In this document: positions 34,724 to 45,900 of the stretch, piece after piece
Layout of the letters: each line of letters begins with the position of its first letter
Numbering within the stretch: position 1 is the stretch's first letter
Source of the DNA: Rhizaria sp. SCN 62-66
Taxonomy: Eukaryota > Rhizaria, unplaced
Length of the DNA: 64,000 nt
Reading direction: 5' to 3'
NCBI GenBank assembly: GCA_001724265.1
Contig: MEDY01000011.1
Span: 155,225 to 219,224, forward strand
The notes under the pieces: generated by a model
Databases searched by the model: none
The model's input: the letters and a program-made list of their open reading frames with translations, nothing else
What the model was told of the DNA's origin: nothing
Made by a program: the position numbers and the translations under genes

Positions 34724-37282
34724 ATGCAGGTCACTCCCCATCAAGACGCCCCCCCGGGCGATAACCCTGGTGTACGTCTCCCCTCAGCGCCGCGCTCACT
34801 TTGTCTTCTCCAACCCTTTCCATCCAACAGAATGCATCGTTTTCCGCTCCAACATCGCACCTTTTGCTTCCGAAACTCACTCATTGATCTCTTCTTGCTT
34901 GTCTCTTTTTATATGTTTGACTAATTTCTCCCACTTACGCCTTTCCCCGCGCGCCCCGCTCAGCTCCAGTACCACCCCACGAGCAAGCTGCTCAACTACG
35001 ACGGCTATTACCACAAGCTCACCGAGGAGCAGCAGGGCAAGCTTGACCGCATGCGCGCCCTCGCGCTCGAGCACGACCTTTTCCCACTGATGGACAAGCA
35101 CCGCTGCGCGCCCTCGGAGACGCGCGACCACATGTTCCTGCGATTTCTCCGCGCGCGCAAGTTCAAGGTGACCAAGGCGTGGGAGCTGCTCGAGGCCGAC
35201 CTCAAGTGGCGCGAGGACACCGACATCCAGGCTCTGGCGCGCAAGACGCCCGCCGAGATCCTGGGCGTGGAGGACCTTGGCCCCGTGGTGACGCGCATGC
35301 CTTGGTGGCACCAGGGTTTCGACAAAGAGGGCCGCCCTGTCGTGTGGAAGACCTTCGGCAACTGCGACGTGGCCAAGGTGCTTGAGCACACCACGCTCGA
35401 CGGGCTGCTCAACCTGCATCTGTGGCAGCAGGAGTACAGTCTGCGCCAGTGCGCGCTGCAGGGCGCGCGGACGGGCCACGCCGTGGAGACGATTGTGGCC
35501 GTGTTCGATGCCACCGACTGGGCCATGAAGCTCGCCACGCGCACCGCCTACTCGTTCCTCAAGGGCATGGCCGACCTCGACAACGTCCATTACCCCGAGC
35601 GGCTGGGCGCCATCGTCGTCATCAACGCGCCCTACATGCTCGCCTTCGTGTGGAAGATCGTCTCGACCTGGCTCGACGAGCGCACCAAGCAGAAGATCTT
35701 CATCAAGCGCGGCAAGGACGACTACCTGCCCGTGCTTAAGCAGCTCATGGACGATGACCAGATCCCGCAGGAGTTCGGCGGCACGGGACTCATCCGCGCG
35801 CCCGTGGACATGCTCCAGCTCCGCTTCCCCGAGTCCGAGGCGCTCAAAGACGAGAACCGGCCCAACCTCCGTGTCTACGAGCCCTACGGCGACTCCAAGG
35901 CCGCCGCTGCCGACGCCAGCGCGGACGCCAGCGCGGACGCGGGCGCGGAGGGCGGTGTGCCGGCCACGATCCCCGAGGAGCCCGAGGGCGGCCCCGACGC
36001 GCACGACGCCGACCAGGACGGCCGCGTCGTCGTCTCCGGCCCTGTCGCCACCGGAACTGTGCTCACGGCCGCCGTGTCCCCCAGCAGCAGCGCCGGCGCC
36101 GCGCGCCGCACCCTGCGCGCCGGCACCGTCAGCGGCCCCGCCTCCTCGTCGTCCTCGCTCTCCGCGTCGTCCTCCTACAGCAGCACGCAGCAGGGCCTCG
36201 TCGCGATCGCGTCCTCGCCCTCGAGCTCGAGCGTGGGCGGCGGCTACAGTGCGGGCAACGGGTCCCCGCGCATGCAGCAGGGCTTCCTGCCGCGCGCCGC
36301 CTCGCTCTCGGTCAGCACCGGCTCCGCACACGTCCAGCAGCAGCAGCAGCCGCTGTCATCGCTGCGGCTGCGGCAGCCGCACCCGGCGCCGCTGCTGACG
36401 CGCGCGCCCAGCGCCGAGGACTCGACCGAGCGGCCCGCGCTGGCGTCGCCGACGATGCGCGACGCGTCCTTCCTTCGCCTAAGCGAGGCCGACAAGGAGC
36501 TTCTCGCGCAGCGTGTGCGCGCCTCGGCGCAGGCCGCCGCGCGCGACGCCGCCGCGCTGCTGCGGCTGCGCGGCGACGTCACGGTCGAGTACACCGACGG
36601 CGACGACGGCGACGACGTCGAGTCGGGCTCCGGCTCCGACTGGGGGCTCTCTGACGCCGACGACGACGACAATCATCTCGGCAGCGGCAAGGCCGGCCAA
36701 CGCCCCCGCGGCGACGCCGCCAAGAAGACCGCCGCCGCCGCCAACGCCGCCGCTGCACGTTGCGGCGCATCGGCAGGCTCGCGCTCTGCCGGCGCTGCGG
36801 CGGGCTCCGGCCGTGCGACGCTGCCCGCTCTGCTGCTGCTCTCTCTAGCGGCCACGGCGTGCCTCGCGCTCAGCGCCTTTGCGGCCTCGGCCCCGCTGGC
36901 GCCGCTCGTCCCCGTGGCCGGCGCCAGTATCAGCGCCGGTGTCACGGTGACGGTCCGCGAGGCGGCTCACGCACTGGCGGTTGCGCTCACCAGCACCCCC
37001 CTGTTCGCGGCCGCCCACGCGCTCGCGCTGCCCGCGCTGGCCGCCGCCAACGCCACGCTGCTTGCACTCTTCCTCTCGGGCCGCCTCGCGCTCAGCGACG
37101 GCAGCGGGACCAAGAGCAAGAGCAGCGGCAAGTCCCCCCGGTCCGCGCGCCCGCCGCAGCCGCCGCAGCCCTCCGCCGCAGGGACAGTGGGCGCCGAGTG
37201 GGACCGGCAGGTGGGCAGCTCTGGCACCGCCGTCGACGGCAAGGCGCTCAAGATGTACCTCCAGCGCCTTGACATGATGTGA
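34724..37282 (+). CDS. Sec14-like (CRAL-TRIO) lipid-transfer protein with hydrophobic C-terminus
   Basis: Two exons, 34724-34771 (16 codons) and 34964-37282 (donor GTACGTC, acceptor GCTCAG), giving 788 residues and TGA. CRAL-TRIO N-terminal helices lie at about 67-100 (LRFLRARKFKVTKAWELLEA). The lipid-binding domain runs about 122-287, with DKEGRPVVWK, NVHYPERLGAIVVINAPYML, and DQIPQEFGGTG, all Sec14 hallmarks. Such proteins bind and exchange phosphatidylinositol or phosphatidylcholine at Golgi or plasma membranes. Residues about 290-620 are disordered Ser/Ala/Asp-rich. Two hydrophobic stretches near 635-672 and 690-720 suggest membrane anchoring, which is unusual because Sec14 itself is soluble. 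The ATG in the short first exon is the nearest one compatible with the GTACGT donor in phase 0; another upstream start cannot be excluded. Confidence 0.85.
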
Positions 37283-38373
37283 GCTGATTGAGACTCATGT
37301 GGTAGTGGTGTTGCGAGGTTACCGAATGTGATGAGAGCGGTGCGGGTGTTGAGTTGAGAAGGATATTAATAGCAGTGTGTTTTAACAGTGCTATTTGCGC
37401 TCACCATGAACTCTGCTTGCGGCGTCTTGTTGCCTTTTGCATCTGTTTATTTGTGTTTTCTTTTAAAAACATTTGTCTCCATGATGAGATTGCTTGTGTC
37501 GGGTGTGTTGCGTGTCAACTTCGCTTCGCTTACATCACATCTCATCTGCTTTTCTTTGCTCTGTCTATTGCTTTGTTCTGTGTCACTCGTTGATATGTTC
37601 CCTATGTATATTGTTCCACAGTCAGCTGCTTGGTGATTCGGTCTGTCTGTGCCTCTGTATGTGTATCTGTCTCGGGCTTTGTGTGTGTGCGCGTGTGCTG
37701 AGTTGGTCGCATCATCAAACCGTGTCGTGCTTCGCCGCGCGCGACGGCCGCTTGCGCCACGCACCTGTTTCGAATGTATATCAGCCAGTTATGTGTTGGT
37801 GTTGTCAATGTGCTCGTATCGTGTAAATACATAACTCGCTTATTCCTTTGCATTGTGTGCATGTTTGCTGCAATTCTAATCACACGGTTACTCACAGCCA
37901 CGAACGCATCTTGAACTCCTGACTGACGTATCCAACATCGAAAACGACGATGCTTGTAACACAATGACCGTCAAATACGTTCCTGGTGGTCTTTCTTGAA
38001 TTGAATTTTTGTTTTGTACATTATATTTCTTTTGTGCTAAAGGTTAGCACACCCTCGTGCTAACATGGACGGACCTTTCTTGCTCAATGGTAGAGCATGT
38101 GTCGGGTCTTCAGCTCGAACACAAAAGCAAGGCGCAAAGTCTCATATCGCGTCCATTGTTGGTTTTACTGTAGTACTATGTATTTTACACTCTAAATCAA
38201 TGGATAACTCACCTATATCCTCCTTTGTTATCATTTCTCTCTGACACTCCTCGCGCGAGCAGCTCGAGTCAAGACGCCCGCTTGTTTGCCATCTTGTTCT
38301 CGCACCGTTTCGTCCGCCCACGCGCTCTCTCGTTGACTCGCTCTTGTGAGCTGACCGCGCTCCTGCAGCACAC
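37283..38373. other. Intergenic region upstream of the F-box/TBC gene
   Basis: About 1.1 kb, T/G-rich on plus in its first half. It contains a perfect 8-bp hairpin (GTTAGCAC/GTGCTAAC, 38043-38064) followed by a tRNA-like D-arm sequence. No ORF of note. Confidence 0.5.
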
Positions 38374-41300
38374 ATGAGCTCACGTGGCGAAATCCGATGG
38401 AGTTGGTACGTTCTGCTTATTTCGCCTCTCTTTTATCTCTCCTTGTGTCGTCTTGAATTTTCCTCTTACACAAGCTTTCTTACTATGTCTCGTTCGCTTA
38501 CAGGATTGCCGGCCCCGCGACGCGCGCTTTTCCCACGGCCTCCGCCGCCGCCCTCACCGCGGCCGCGCTGCGCCGCGCACACGCCGCGCCCTTCTGCTCC
38601 GACGTGCACAACAACAACAACAATAACAATAACATCAATAACAGCAGCGGCGACAGCAGTGCTACCGCCGCGCGCGTGCTGGTGCCCCCCGCCGCGGCAC
38701 TCTCGGCGGCCGAGCTGTCCCGCCTGGCGCCGCCGCCGCCGCCCCCGCGCGCCGTCATCGTGCGCGCAGTGGTCCAGGAGCTGCTTTCGCAGGCCGCGGC
38801 CGATCGCCTCGGCTCACTGCCCACCGTCGCGGCTGCGCTCGATAACGACAAAAAGAGCACAGCCGCGTCTGTCATCGCCGCGGTTCACTCCAAAAGCGCC
38901 AGTGTAAACGCGAGCGCGAGTGCGAGTGTACACGGCGGCGGCAGCGCCGTCGTCGCGGTATCACCCGCGACGCACGGCGCGACATCAGCGCACGGTGTGG
39001 TGCGGAACCCGCTTGTGGTGGCGCTGGTGCTCTCGTTCCTGCCGCTGCGCGCGCTGTGCGGCGCCGCGCGCGTGTCCCGCGCCTTCGCGCTGGGCTCCGC
39101 GCTTGCGCGCGCGCACAACGCGGTGCTGCTACCGCTTGCGCTCGCTGGCTTCGGCCGCCGCGACCCGGGCAGCGGCGCGCGCGGCCGCAGGAACAAGTGC
39201 AGGTGTGCGAGCCGCGTGTGGGCTCACGACGAGGACAACAGCGACAGCGATCACTGCGATGATGACGACGATGACGATGACGGGGTTAGACACTTAGACG
39301 GGTCTAGGGGGGGGTACTGGGCCGAGTCCATCGACGGGCCCGGGCCGGCTGGCAGCGGCAGCGGCGGCAGTGGGAGCAAGGCCAGTCGCAACAGTCTCGG
39401 CGCAAGTAAAGTTGAGGTTGCGCGCGATATCAACGGCAACGTCATCCACAGTGAGAGTGAAAATGATCACGACGGCAATGACAACGAGAATGACGATGTT
39501 GCCAAGGACAGTGACAATGCCGCTGATCCTGAGGCTGCTCATTCTCTTGCAGTCATTGATGCTGCGCCTGCGGCCGTAGCAGTTGTCTGTCACTGCAGTT
39601 GCCGCGGGTGCAAGCTCGGCGGTTGTGCCGGTCCCAGCAACAGCAGCATGAGCCATAGCGCGAGTGCTCCTGCGAGTTGCAGCGACTGCAGCGACGACGG
39701 CCACGGCCACGGCGACTTCTACACCGACAGCGATGGTGATGGCGATGGCGACAACAACGACGACGACGCCGCTGCTAATAACAGCAACAACAACAACAAC
39801 AACGCTGGCTCAAACAGTAACGCTGCCGCTGTCAGCCGCGGCGGTATCGGCAGCCGCAAGGCCCGTCGCCTCGCCCGCGCCGCGCGCCGAGCCGCCGCTG
39901 CCGCCGCGGCCCAGGCCCGCGCCGCGGCGGCCGCGCGCGCGGAGGCGCTGGAGGAGGACCGCGCGTACGGCAGCGGGCCGTTGGGCGACGAGGGCTCGGT
40001 CGACCCGCACACGCTCAGGCCCACGGTCCCTGGCGCGAACTGCGCGGCAGGCAGACAGGCGGCCCGGTCCGCAACTGCTGCTGCTGCTGTTTCGAGTGCG
40101 CAGCGGCGGCAGCAGCGGCGGCAGAGGCAGCGGAAGCGCGTTGTGCCGACGGTGCGCGGCCGCGCGTGGGCGCTGGCTTTGGGCGTTGATGGCTCTGTGA
40201 CGGGCATTCTCGCCGCGCTCGGGCTTGACGCCGACTACGCGATCAGTGGTGAAACCGGCAGGACTGACAGCGATGGGGCGAGCTGTCGGTCCCCCGTGCT
40301 GCCGCCGCTGCCCTCACAGCAGCCACAGCCGACTCCGCACGAGCGCGTGCTGTCGGCGTGCTACGTGGCGCTATGCCGCGCGCCTCTGCCGGCGTCTACC
40401 GCGCTGCTGATCGCCAAGGACGTCCCCCGCACTCTGCTGCACCTGTCCGCCTTCCCGCCGCCGCCGCTGCCGCCGGCCGCGGCGTTTCCATCGCCCTCGG
40501 CACACGCGCGCGCCGTGGCGGCGGCGGCGCAGGCGGCCGAGGCGGCGGCCAACGCAGCGCTGGCGCGCGTGCTGCACTGCGCGGCGCTGCTGGATCCCGC
40601 CGTGACGTACTGCCAGGGCATGAACTTCCTCGCGGGCCAACTCCTCACGCAGCTGCCAGAGCCCGCCGCGCTGTGGGCCATGTACGCGCTGCTCTCGGGC
40701 ACGCGCGCCGCCGACGCCGCCGCCGACGCGGATGCGCGTGTGGTGTGCCCCTTGGGCGCGGCGGCCGAGGCGGAGAACGAGGCCGAGGCCGACGCCGCGG
40801 TGGTGCGCGCGCCCGGCACGGGGCTGCGGCTGAAAGACACGCTGTGCTTCGCCCTATTCACCGGGTCAAACTCGCTTTACGCCAACGCCAACCGCCGCAT
40901 GAGCAGCGGCGGCGGTGGGAAGACGACGGCTGCAACTGTGCCCGACTTTGCAGGACGCGTGTTCCCGCGCGCCGGCCTTTCTGCGGCGCGCGCGGCGGCT
41001 GCGGCGGCGGGCAGCGCGCCGGATCTCAGCTTCCGCGCGCTGTTCCTTCCCTCGCTGGCGGGCATGCGCGTGTGGCGGTTCGTGTTCAACGAGCTGCTGC
41101 GCGAGCAGAGGCCCGCGCTCTTTGCGCACCTGGTCGCCGTGTCGCTGCCCATTGATGTGCTCACCGAGGTACGTGACGCGCCACTCAAACTCACTTTGTT
41201 GATGCTCTCTTACGTATTCTTCTCAATCTCCCACTGTCTCACTCGTTTCCTCTTCTGAACTTGCTTCCCTAATTATTGCGCACGTAAACTCAGTGGTTCA

Positions 41301-41754
41301 TGACCCTGTTCGCGTTCCCCGCCTTCCCGAGCGCGGCGACGCGGCGCCTGTGGGACTGGTTCACGGCCGCGGGGCCCGGCGCCGTGCTGCAGACGGCGCT
41401 GGCCGTGCTCGCGCTGTGCGAGCCCGCGCTGCTGGGCCGGCCCTTTGAGCAGATCTACGCTTTTATCAAGAAGCGCATGCGCAGGGTACGGCTCGAATCG
41501 ATCGTGTTTACTTCCTGCAGCTTGAAACGACTTGTTTATTCTGTTTACCTGTGTTGCTCAATCACTCACTCTCTCACGCACTCAAACCTTGTCCTTTGCT
41601 CTTGATCTTGTTTCAGTCGCTGGTGCGCCCGCAGCGGCTGCTATGCGTCGCGCGCACGTTCGCGCTGTCCGCCGGCGACCTGGCTGCACTTCAATCCGCC
41701 GCCGTCGCACACATCGCTGTTCACGGCAGCGCGCTTCCGGGCTGGCCCATGTAA
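38374..41754 (+). CDS. F-box and TBC (Rab-GAP) domain protein
   Basis: Four exons: 38374-38405, 38504-41168, 41294-41485, 41617-41754, with donors GTACGTT, GTACGTG and GTACGGC, giving 1008 residues and TAA. An F-box-like segment lies at about 177-206 (VVALVLSFLPLRALCGAARV), the SKP1-binding motif of ubiquitin ligase adaptors. The TBC domain begins about 640. It has the arginine finger IAKDVPRT (647-654, IxxDxxR) and glutamine finger YCQGM (713-717), so GAP activity towards a Rab GTPase is plausible. The domain continues over the exon 2-3 junction (LPIDVLTE then WFMTLFAFP) to RLWDWF and PFEQIYAFIKKRM. Poly-Asn, acidic and Ala-rich linkers fill the rest, including an insert within the TBC domain at about 40700-40830. 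All splice joins keep frame and restore TBC motifs. Confidence 0.88.
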
Positions 41755-42932
41755 ACCAGCACGCAACTGGGGCGTGAACGTGAATGGCAACAGCGATTTT
41801 GGCCTCTCTCGTTGCGCGTTCTAATATTACTTCGCTGAATACATAGTCTTGTTTTGTAACACTACATTGAGGAAGAATGCGTGCATATGGTTTTACATGC
41901 TGCAAAAGAAAAATGCGTCCGTACATGCGGAAGACGTTGCGGAGAACCAAAAAAATATGGTTAGCTTGCGCGTGCGGCATGGGTGGGAAAAGCAAAAAAA
42001 GAAAGCCACCGGCGGGGCTCGAACCCGCGGCTAATCGGTTAAGAGCCGAACACTCTACCGACTGAGTTACGACGGCAATCGTAAGTTTTAATCGAGTAAC
42101 GAATTACTTGATGGGGAAAGAGCTGAATTTGCTAATATCTATAGTTATAGTAATTCATATAGAATGTCACACGTCTGCATAAATAATTTCATGTGTGTAT
42201 AATATATCAAGTATTTCTGACTCATCATAATCCTAGATAATCAATATCAGCGTTATTAATAAAAATATAAAACGAAATGCAAATGTCGCTCGAAAAAAGC
42301 GGAGCTCAAAGCTTAAAGCGGCGGAAAACAAAGCTGACGGGGCGGACGAGACCTACGGAAAAGCTCATATGCGCTTGGAAATCGCAATATTAATGGTTTT
42401 TTAAAAGAGTATAGTTTATTAGAGCAACAATTTTATATGTTTTAAAACATTAATTGATCTTTCAAGGGCACTGTCTCGTTCAATTAGAAGTTGAGTTGCG
42501 TTTCTTCGGCCGAAGAATGCAGCCGAAGGAGACATACGAAGGCCAAATTACGTTACGAGCTGGTTGGAGGATAAAGCGTTACAAATCAAAGTGGGATGGA
42601 AGTTTAAAGAATAATGAAAGGGTTGGGATAAAATATTCATTTGTATTAGGTTGTGATTCTCATGTTTATACCCTTTGGAGAGACCAAAGTGCGCACTTTG
42701 TGCACACTTGAGATGCAGCAAAACACTGATGTGATTTACTTGTTTCGCAAACAAAACGAAAAAAGAAAAGGGCAAGAGAGGAAAACATTGGACACAAGAT
42801 ACTGACCTAGAGGACAGTCAGTGGCTTTTTAGAAAAAAAAGAAGAAGGAACTCGTTAAGAAAGAAAGAAAGAGAGAAAGTCGGTCATAAACAACATGCTG
42901 CGCAGTTTACGCACAACAGGAGCGTCAACAGC
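41755..42932. other. AT-rich convergent intergenic region containing a tRNA gene
   Basis: About 1.2 kb between the 3' ends of the F-box/TBC gene and the giant F-box gene. Apart from the tRNA-Lys gene it is AT-rich with no supportable ORF; the longest open stretch (42454-42711) begins with TTG and has non-coding composition. Confidence 0.6.
42005..42076 (-). tRNA. tRNA-Lys(CTT): tRNA-Lys (anticodon CTT)
   Basis: 72 bases fold as a cloverleaf: acceptor GCCGTCG/CGGTGGC with two G-U pairs, D stem ACTC/GAGT, anticodon loop CTCTTAA giving anticodon CTT, T arm GCGGG-TTCGAGC-CCCGC. No intron. CCA is not encoded. A T-rich run (TTTCTTTTTTT on the minus strand, 42004-41994) follows directly and would serve as the RNA polymerase III terminator. 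It decodes AAG, the favoured lysine codon in this GC-rich genome. It is not a TAG-reading tRNA. Confidence 0.95.
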
Positions 42933-45900
42933 TTACAGGCCCTGGAACTTCTTGGGCACTCCGCGCGCGCGCCCGGCCCTGCTGGAGCCGGCGCCCGTGG
43001 TAGGCGGCGAGCCCGAGACGGAGGACGAGGTCGACGACGGCGGCGGCGGGCTCGCTGCAACACCGTTGCCGTTGCCGTTGTGCGGGGCGCGTTGCGAGCG
43101 GCTGTAGCTCTGCGGCGTGCCGTGCGCGCGCGCGGCGGACGACGCGGACGCGGCGCCGTTCTTCGGCAGCTCCAGCCCGTCGCCGTCCTCGTCGTCGTCG
43201 TCGTTGTTGTCGCCGTCGCCGTTCCCGTTGGGGCTGTCGGCGTCGTCGACGGCGTCGCCCGCGCTCACCCCCATACCGTGGCTGCGCTGGCTGCGGGCCT
43301 GGCTGTGCGCACTGCTGCGCGTGTGCGCGTTCGTGTGCGCGCTGGACCCGGAGCCAGAGCGCGAGCGCGAGTGCGCAATCGCCTGCGGCGCGCGCTGCTG
43401 CGCGAGGTCGGCCTCGGCCTCGGCGGCGGCGACCGCCCCCGCGCCGCCCGTGCGCGCGCTGCCGGAGCTGTCGCTGCGGCCGCGCGCGGCGGGCGGCAGC
43501 ACGAAGACGCCGTTGCGCGCGTCGCCGTCGCGCTCTGCGTCGGCGGCCAGCAGCATCGGTAGTACGCCCGCCGCAACGCTGGCGTCGCTGTAGTTGCCAA
43601 CGTTCACGTTGGCGGCGTTGGGGTTTGCGGCGAGCAGGGGCGAGCCTTCGTCGCGGCCGCGCTTGAGAGAGGCGCGGCGCTGACCCAGCCGAGCGCTCCC
43701 GGCGGAAGCAGCAGCAGCAGCGGCGTTGCTGTCGGTCGTGACAGCTGTGCCATTGTTGTTGCCGTTGTCGGCGTTGCTGACGGGGTCGGCGTCGGTCATC
43801 GGCATCAACCCCGCGGCGGCAGCGGGGCCCGCGGCGGGCGGCAGCGGCGTGTTCATGTCAGTCATCAGACTGCTGTTCAAACCCAAGCCGGAACCGCCGC
43901 CGGTGGACACGTTCATGTTCATGCTCATGTTGTTGTTGTTGCCGCCGCCACCGTTGCTGCCCGCGTTCGCGCGCGCGTCGCCGCGGGCGTCGCCGTCGGC
44001 GGGCGTCGTTAACGTGGGGGTAATCGCAGCGTTGGCGCCAGAGCTGGCGAAGCCGGCGTGCGCGGACACTGCCGAGGGCGGCGCGAGCGAGAACGCGGGC
44101 AGACCGAGAGACACGGCCGCGGGCGCAGACGCGGGCGCAGCGACGGCCGCGGCCGCCGCGAGAGACGGCGAGCCGAGCGCGTGCGATTGACCGCGACCGC
44201 TGCCGTAGCCGTGGCCGTGGCCGTGGCTGGGACCGTAGCCGTGGGCGAGCGCGTGCGCGCTGTTGCTCGTGGAGCCGCAGCCCAGCGCGTGGCCCAGCCC
44301 GGCCGACACCGCCGCCGTCGCTGCGACCGTCACCAGTGCCGCCGCGGCCGCAGCCGCCGCAGCGCCCGGCGCCGCGCCGCCGGTCAAATTGGCGCCCACG
44401 CTGACCGCGTTGGCGTTGGAGTTGGCGCTGGCGCTCGAGGCGGCCATGGCGGCGTGGATGGCGTCCCGCGCGGTCGCGCTGAGCGCGCCCATCGCCGCCG
44501 TCGCCGCGGCGGCCGCGCGCGCGGTCTCGCTGGCCCACGACTCGCGCACGCTGCTGTTGTTGTCGGGCTTCAGGAGGGCGCGCGCGAGCGACGCCAACGC
44601 GGGCTCGGACTGCGTGACCGAAGGCAGCGCGCGGCGGGCGCCCACGGCGGCCAGCTGCGCCCCCGTCAGCGCGAGCCACCGCGCCGCGTCGTCACTGGTG
44701 CTCGCACTTGCGTTGGTCGGGGAGGCGGTGCCGGGCAGCAGGAGGCGCGGGCGCGTGCAGGCGCCCACGATGTTCACTGTCTTGCCCTGGCACACACCGA
44801 GACTGTCACCGGCGCCGGGGCCTACACTCGCACTCGCACCGTCGGCAGCACTCGCGCCAGCCTCGCCACCGATGCTGTTGCTCTGGTGGAGGACGGCGTC
44901 GACGTGCGCGTTGCCGAGCGCCGTGGTGATGTCGGCCTCGCCCGCGTGGTAGCACCCGTCGGCGTCGAACCACGGCAGCAGCGGGCCCGCGGCCAGCGGC
45001 GCGTAGGGGTGCGCCAGCCGCTGCGCGAGCAGCCGCGCCAGCCGCACCGACTGCGCGCCCTCGCCACCTCCGCCACAAGCAGCAGCAGAAGCAGAAGCAG
45101 AGGCAGCATTGCCGTCAGCGGTCATCGCCTGCGCCTGCGCCTGCGCCTGCGCTTGCACTTGTGCTTGTGCACCGCTCCCGCAGGCGCCGTCGTGGCGGCA
45201 GGCGGCACCGTCGGCGTGCAGACGCACCGCGGGTGGCAGCGCGTGCGCGACGGCGGCCGCGGCCTCGGCGGGCGTGAAGGCAAACGTCAGCGCGCGCGAC
45301 CGCGCGGCCGACAGCACCAAACCGTCGTGGGCGCGCAGCACCGGGAAGCGGCACGCGGCGCGCGCGCGCACAAAGCCCGCGGACGCGAGCGCGCGCCGGA
45401 CGCACGCGCCGCACTTGCCCTCGGCGGCCGCGGCGTTGGCGGTGACGGTGGCCATCGCGGTCGCGGTTGCGGGGCCGATGCAGCGGGTAAGCGAGAGCAC
45501 GACGGAGCCTGTGGCGCTGGCCGTGAGCGCCGCGCCGCTGCCGTCGGCGTCCGCGCGCTGCTCGCACGACAACAACTGAGACCCAGACTCAGACTTTGAC
45601 TGTGAGCATGTGCATTGAGCATCAGCATCCTCGTCGTTGTCGTCGTCTTCGGCGTCGTCCTCGCCCATGCGCTTGCCACCGCTCTTGCTCTTGCCGCCGC
45701 CGCTCCCGTTGCTGTTGTTCGCAGCGGGGGCGTTGGTGACAGTGAGCAGCGCGGCGGGCGGCACGATCAGCCGGCCCAGCGCGCGCAAGCACTCGCCCGC
45801 GCCCGCCGCATCCGCGCCCCCGCTGTCACTGTCAGCAGCAACACCGATGTCGCCAGTACCGCAACTCGCGCTGCCGCTGTTGCTGTTGCCGTTGTTGCCG

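Noticed and set aside
42454-42711. 86-codon open stretch near the tRNA gene
   Set aside because: It starts with TTG, is AT-rich, has no recognisable motif and no splice sites linking it to other exons.
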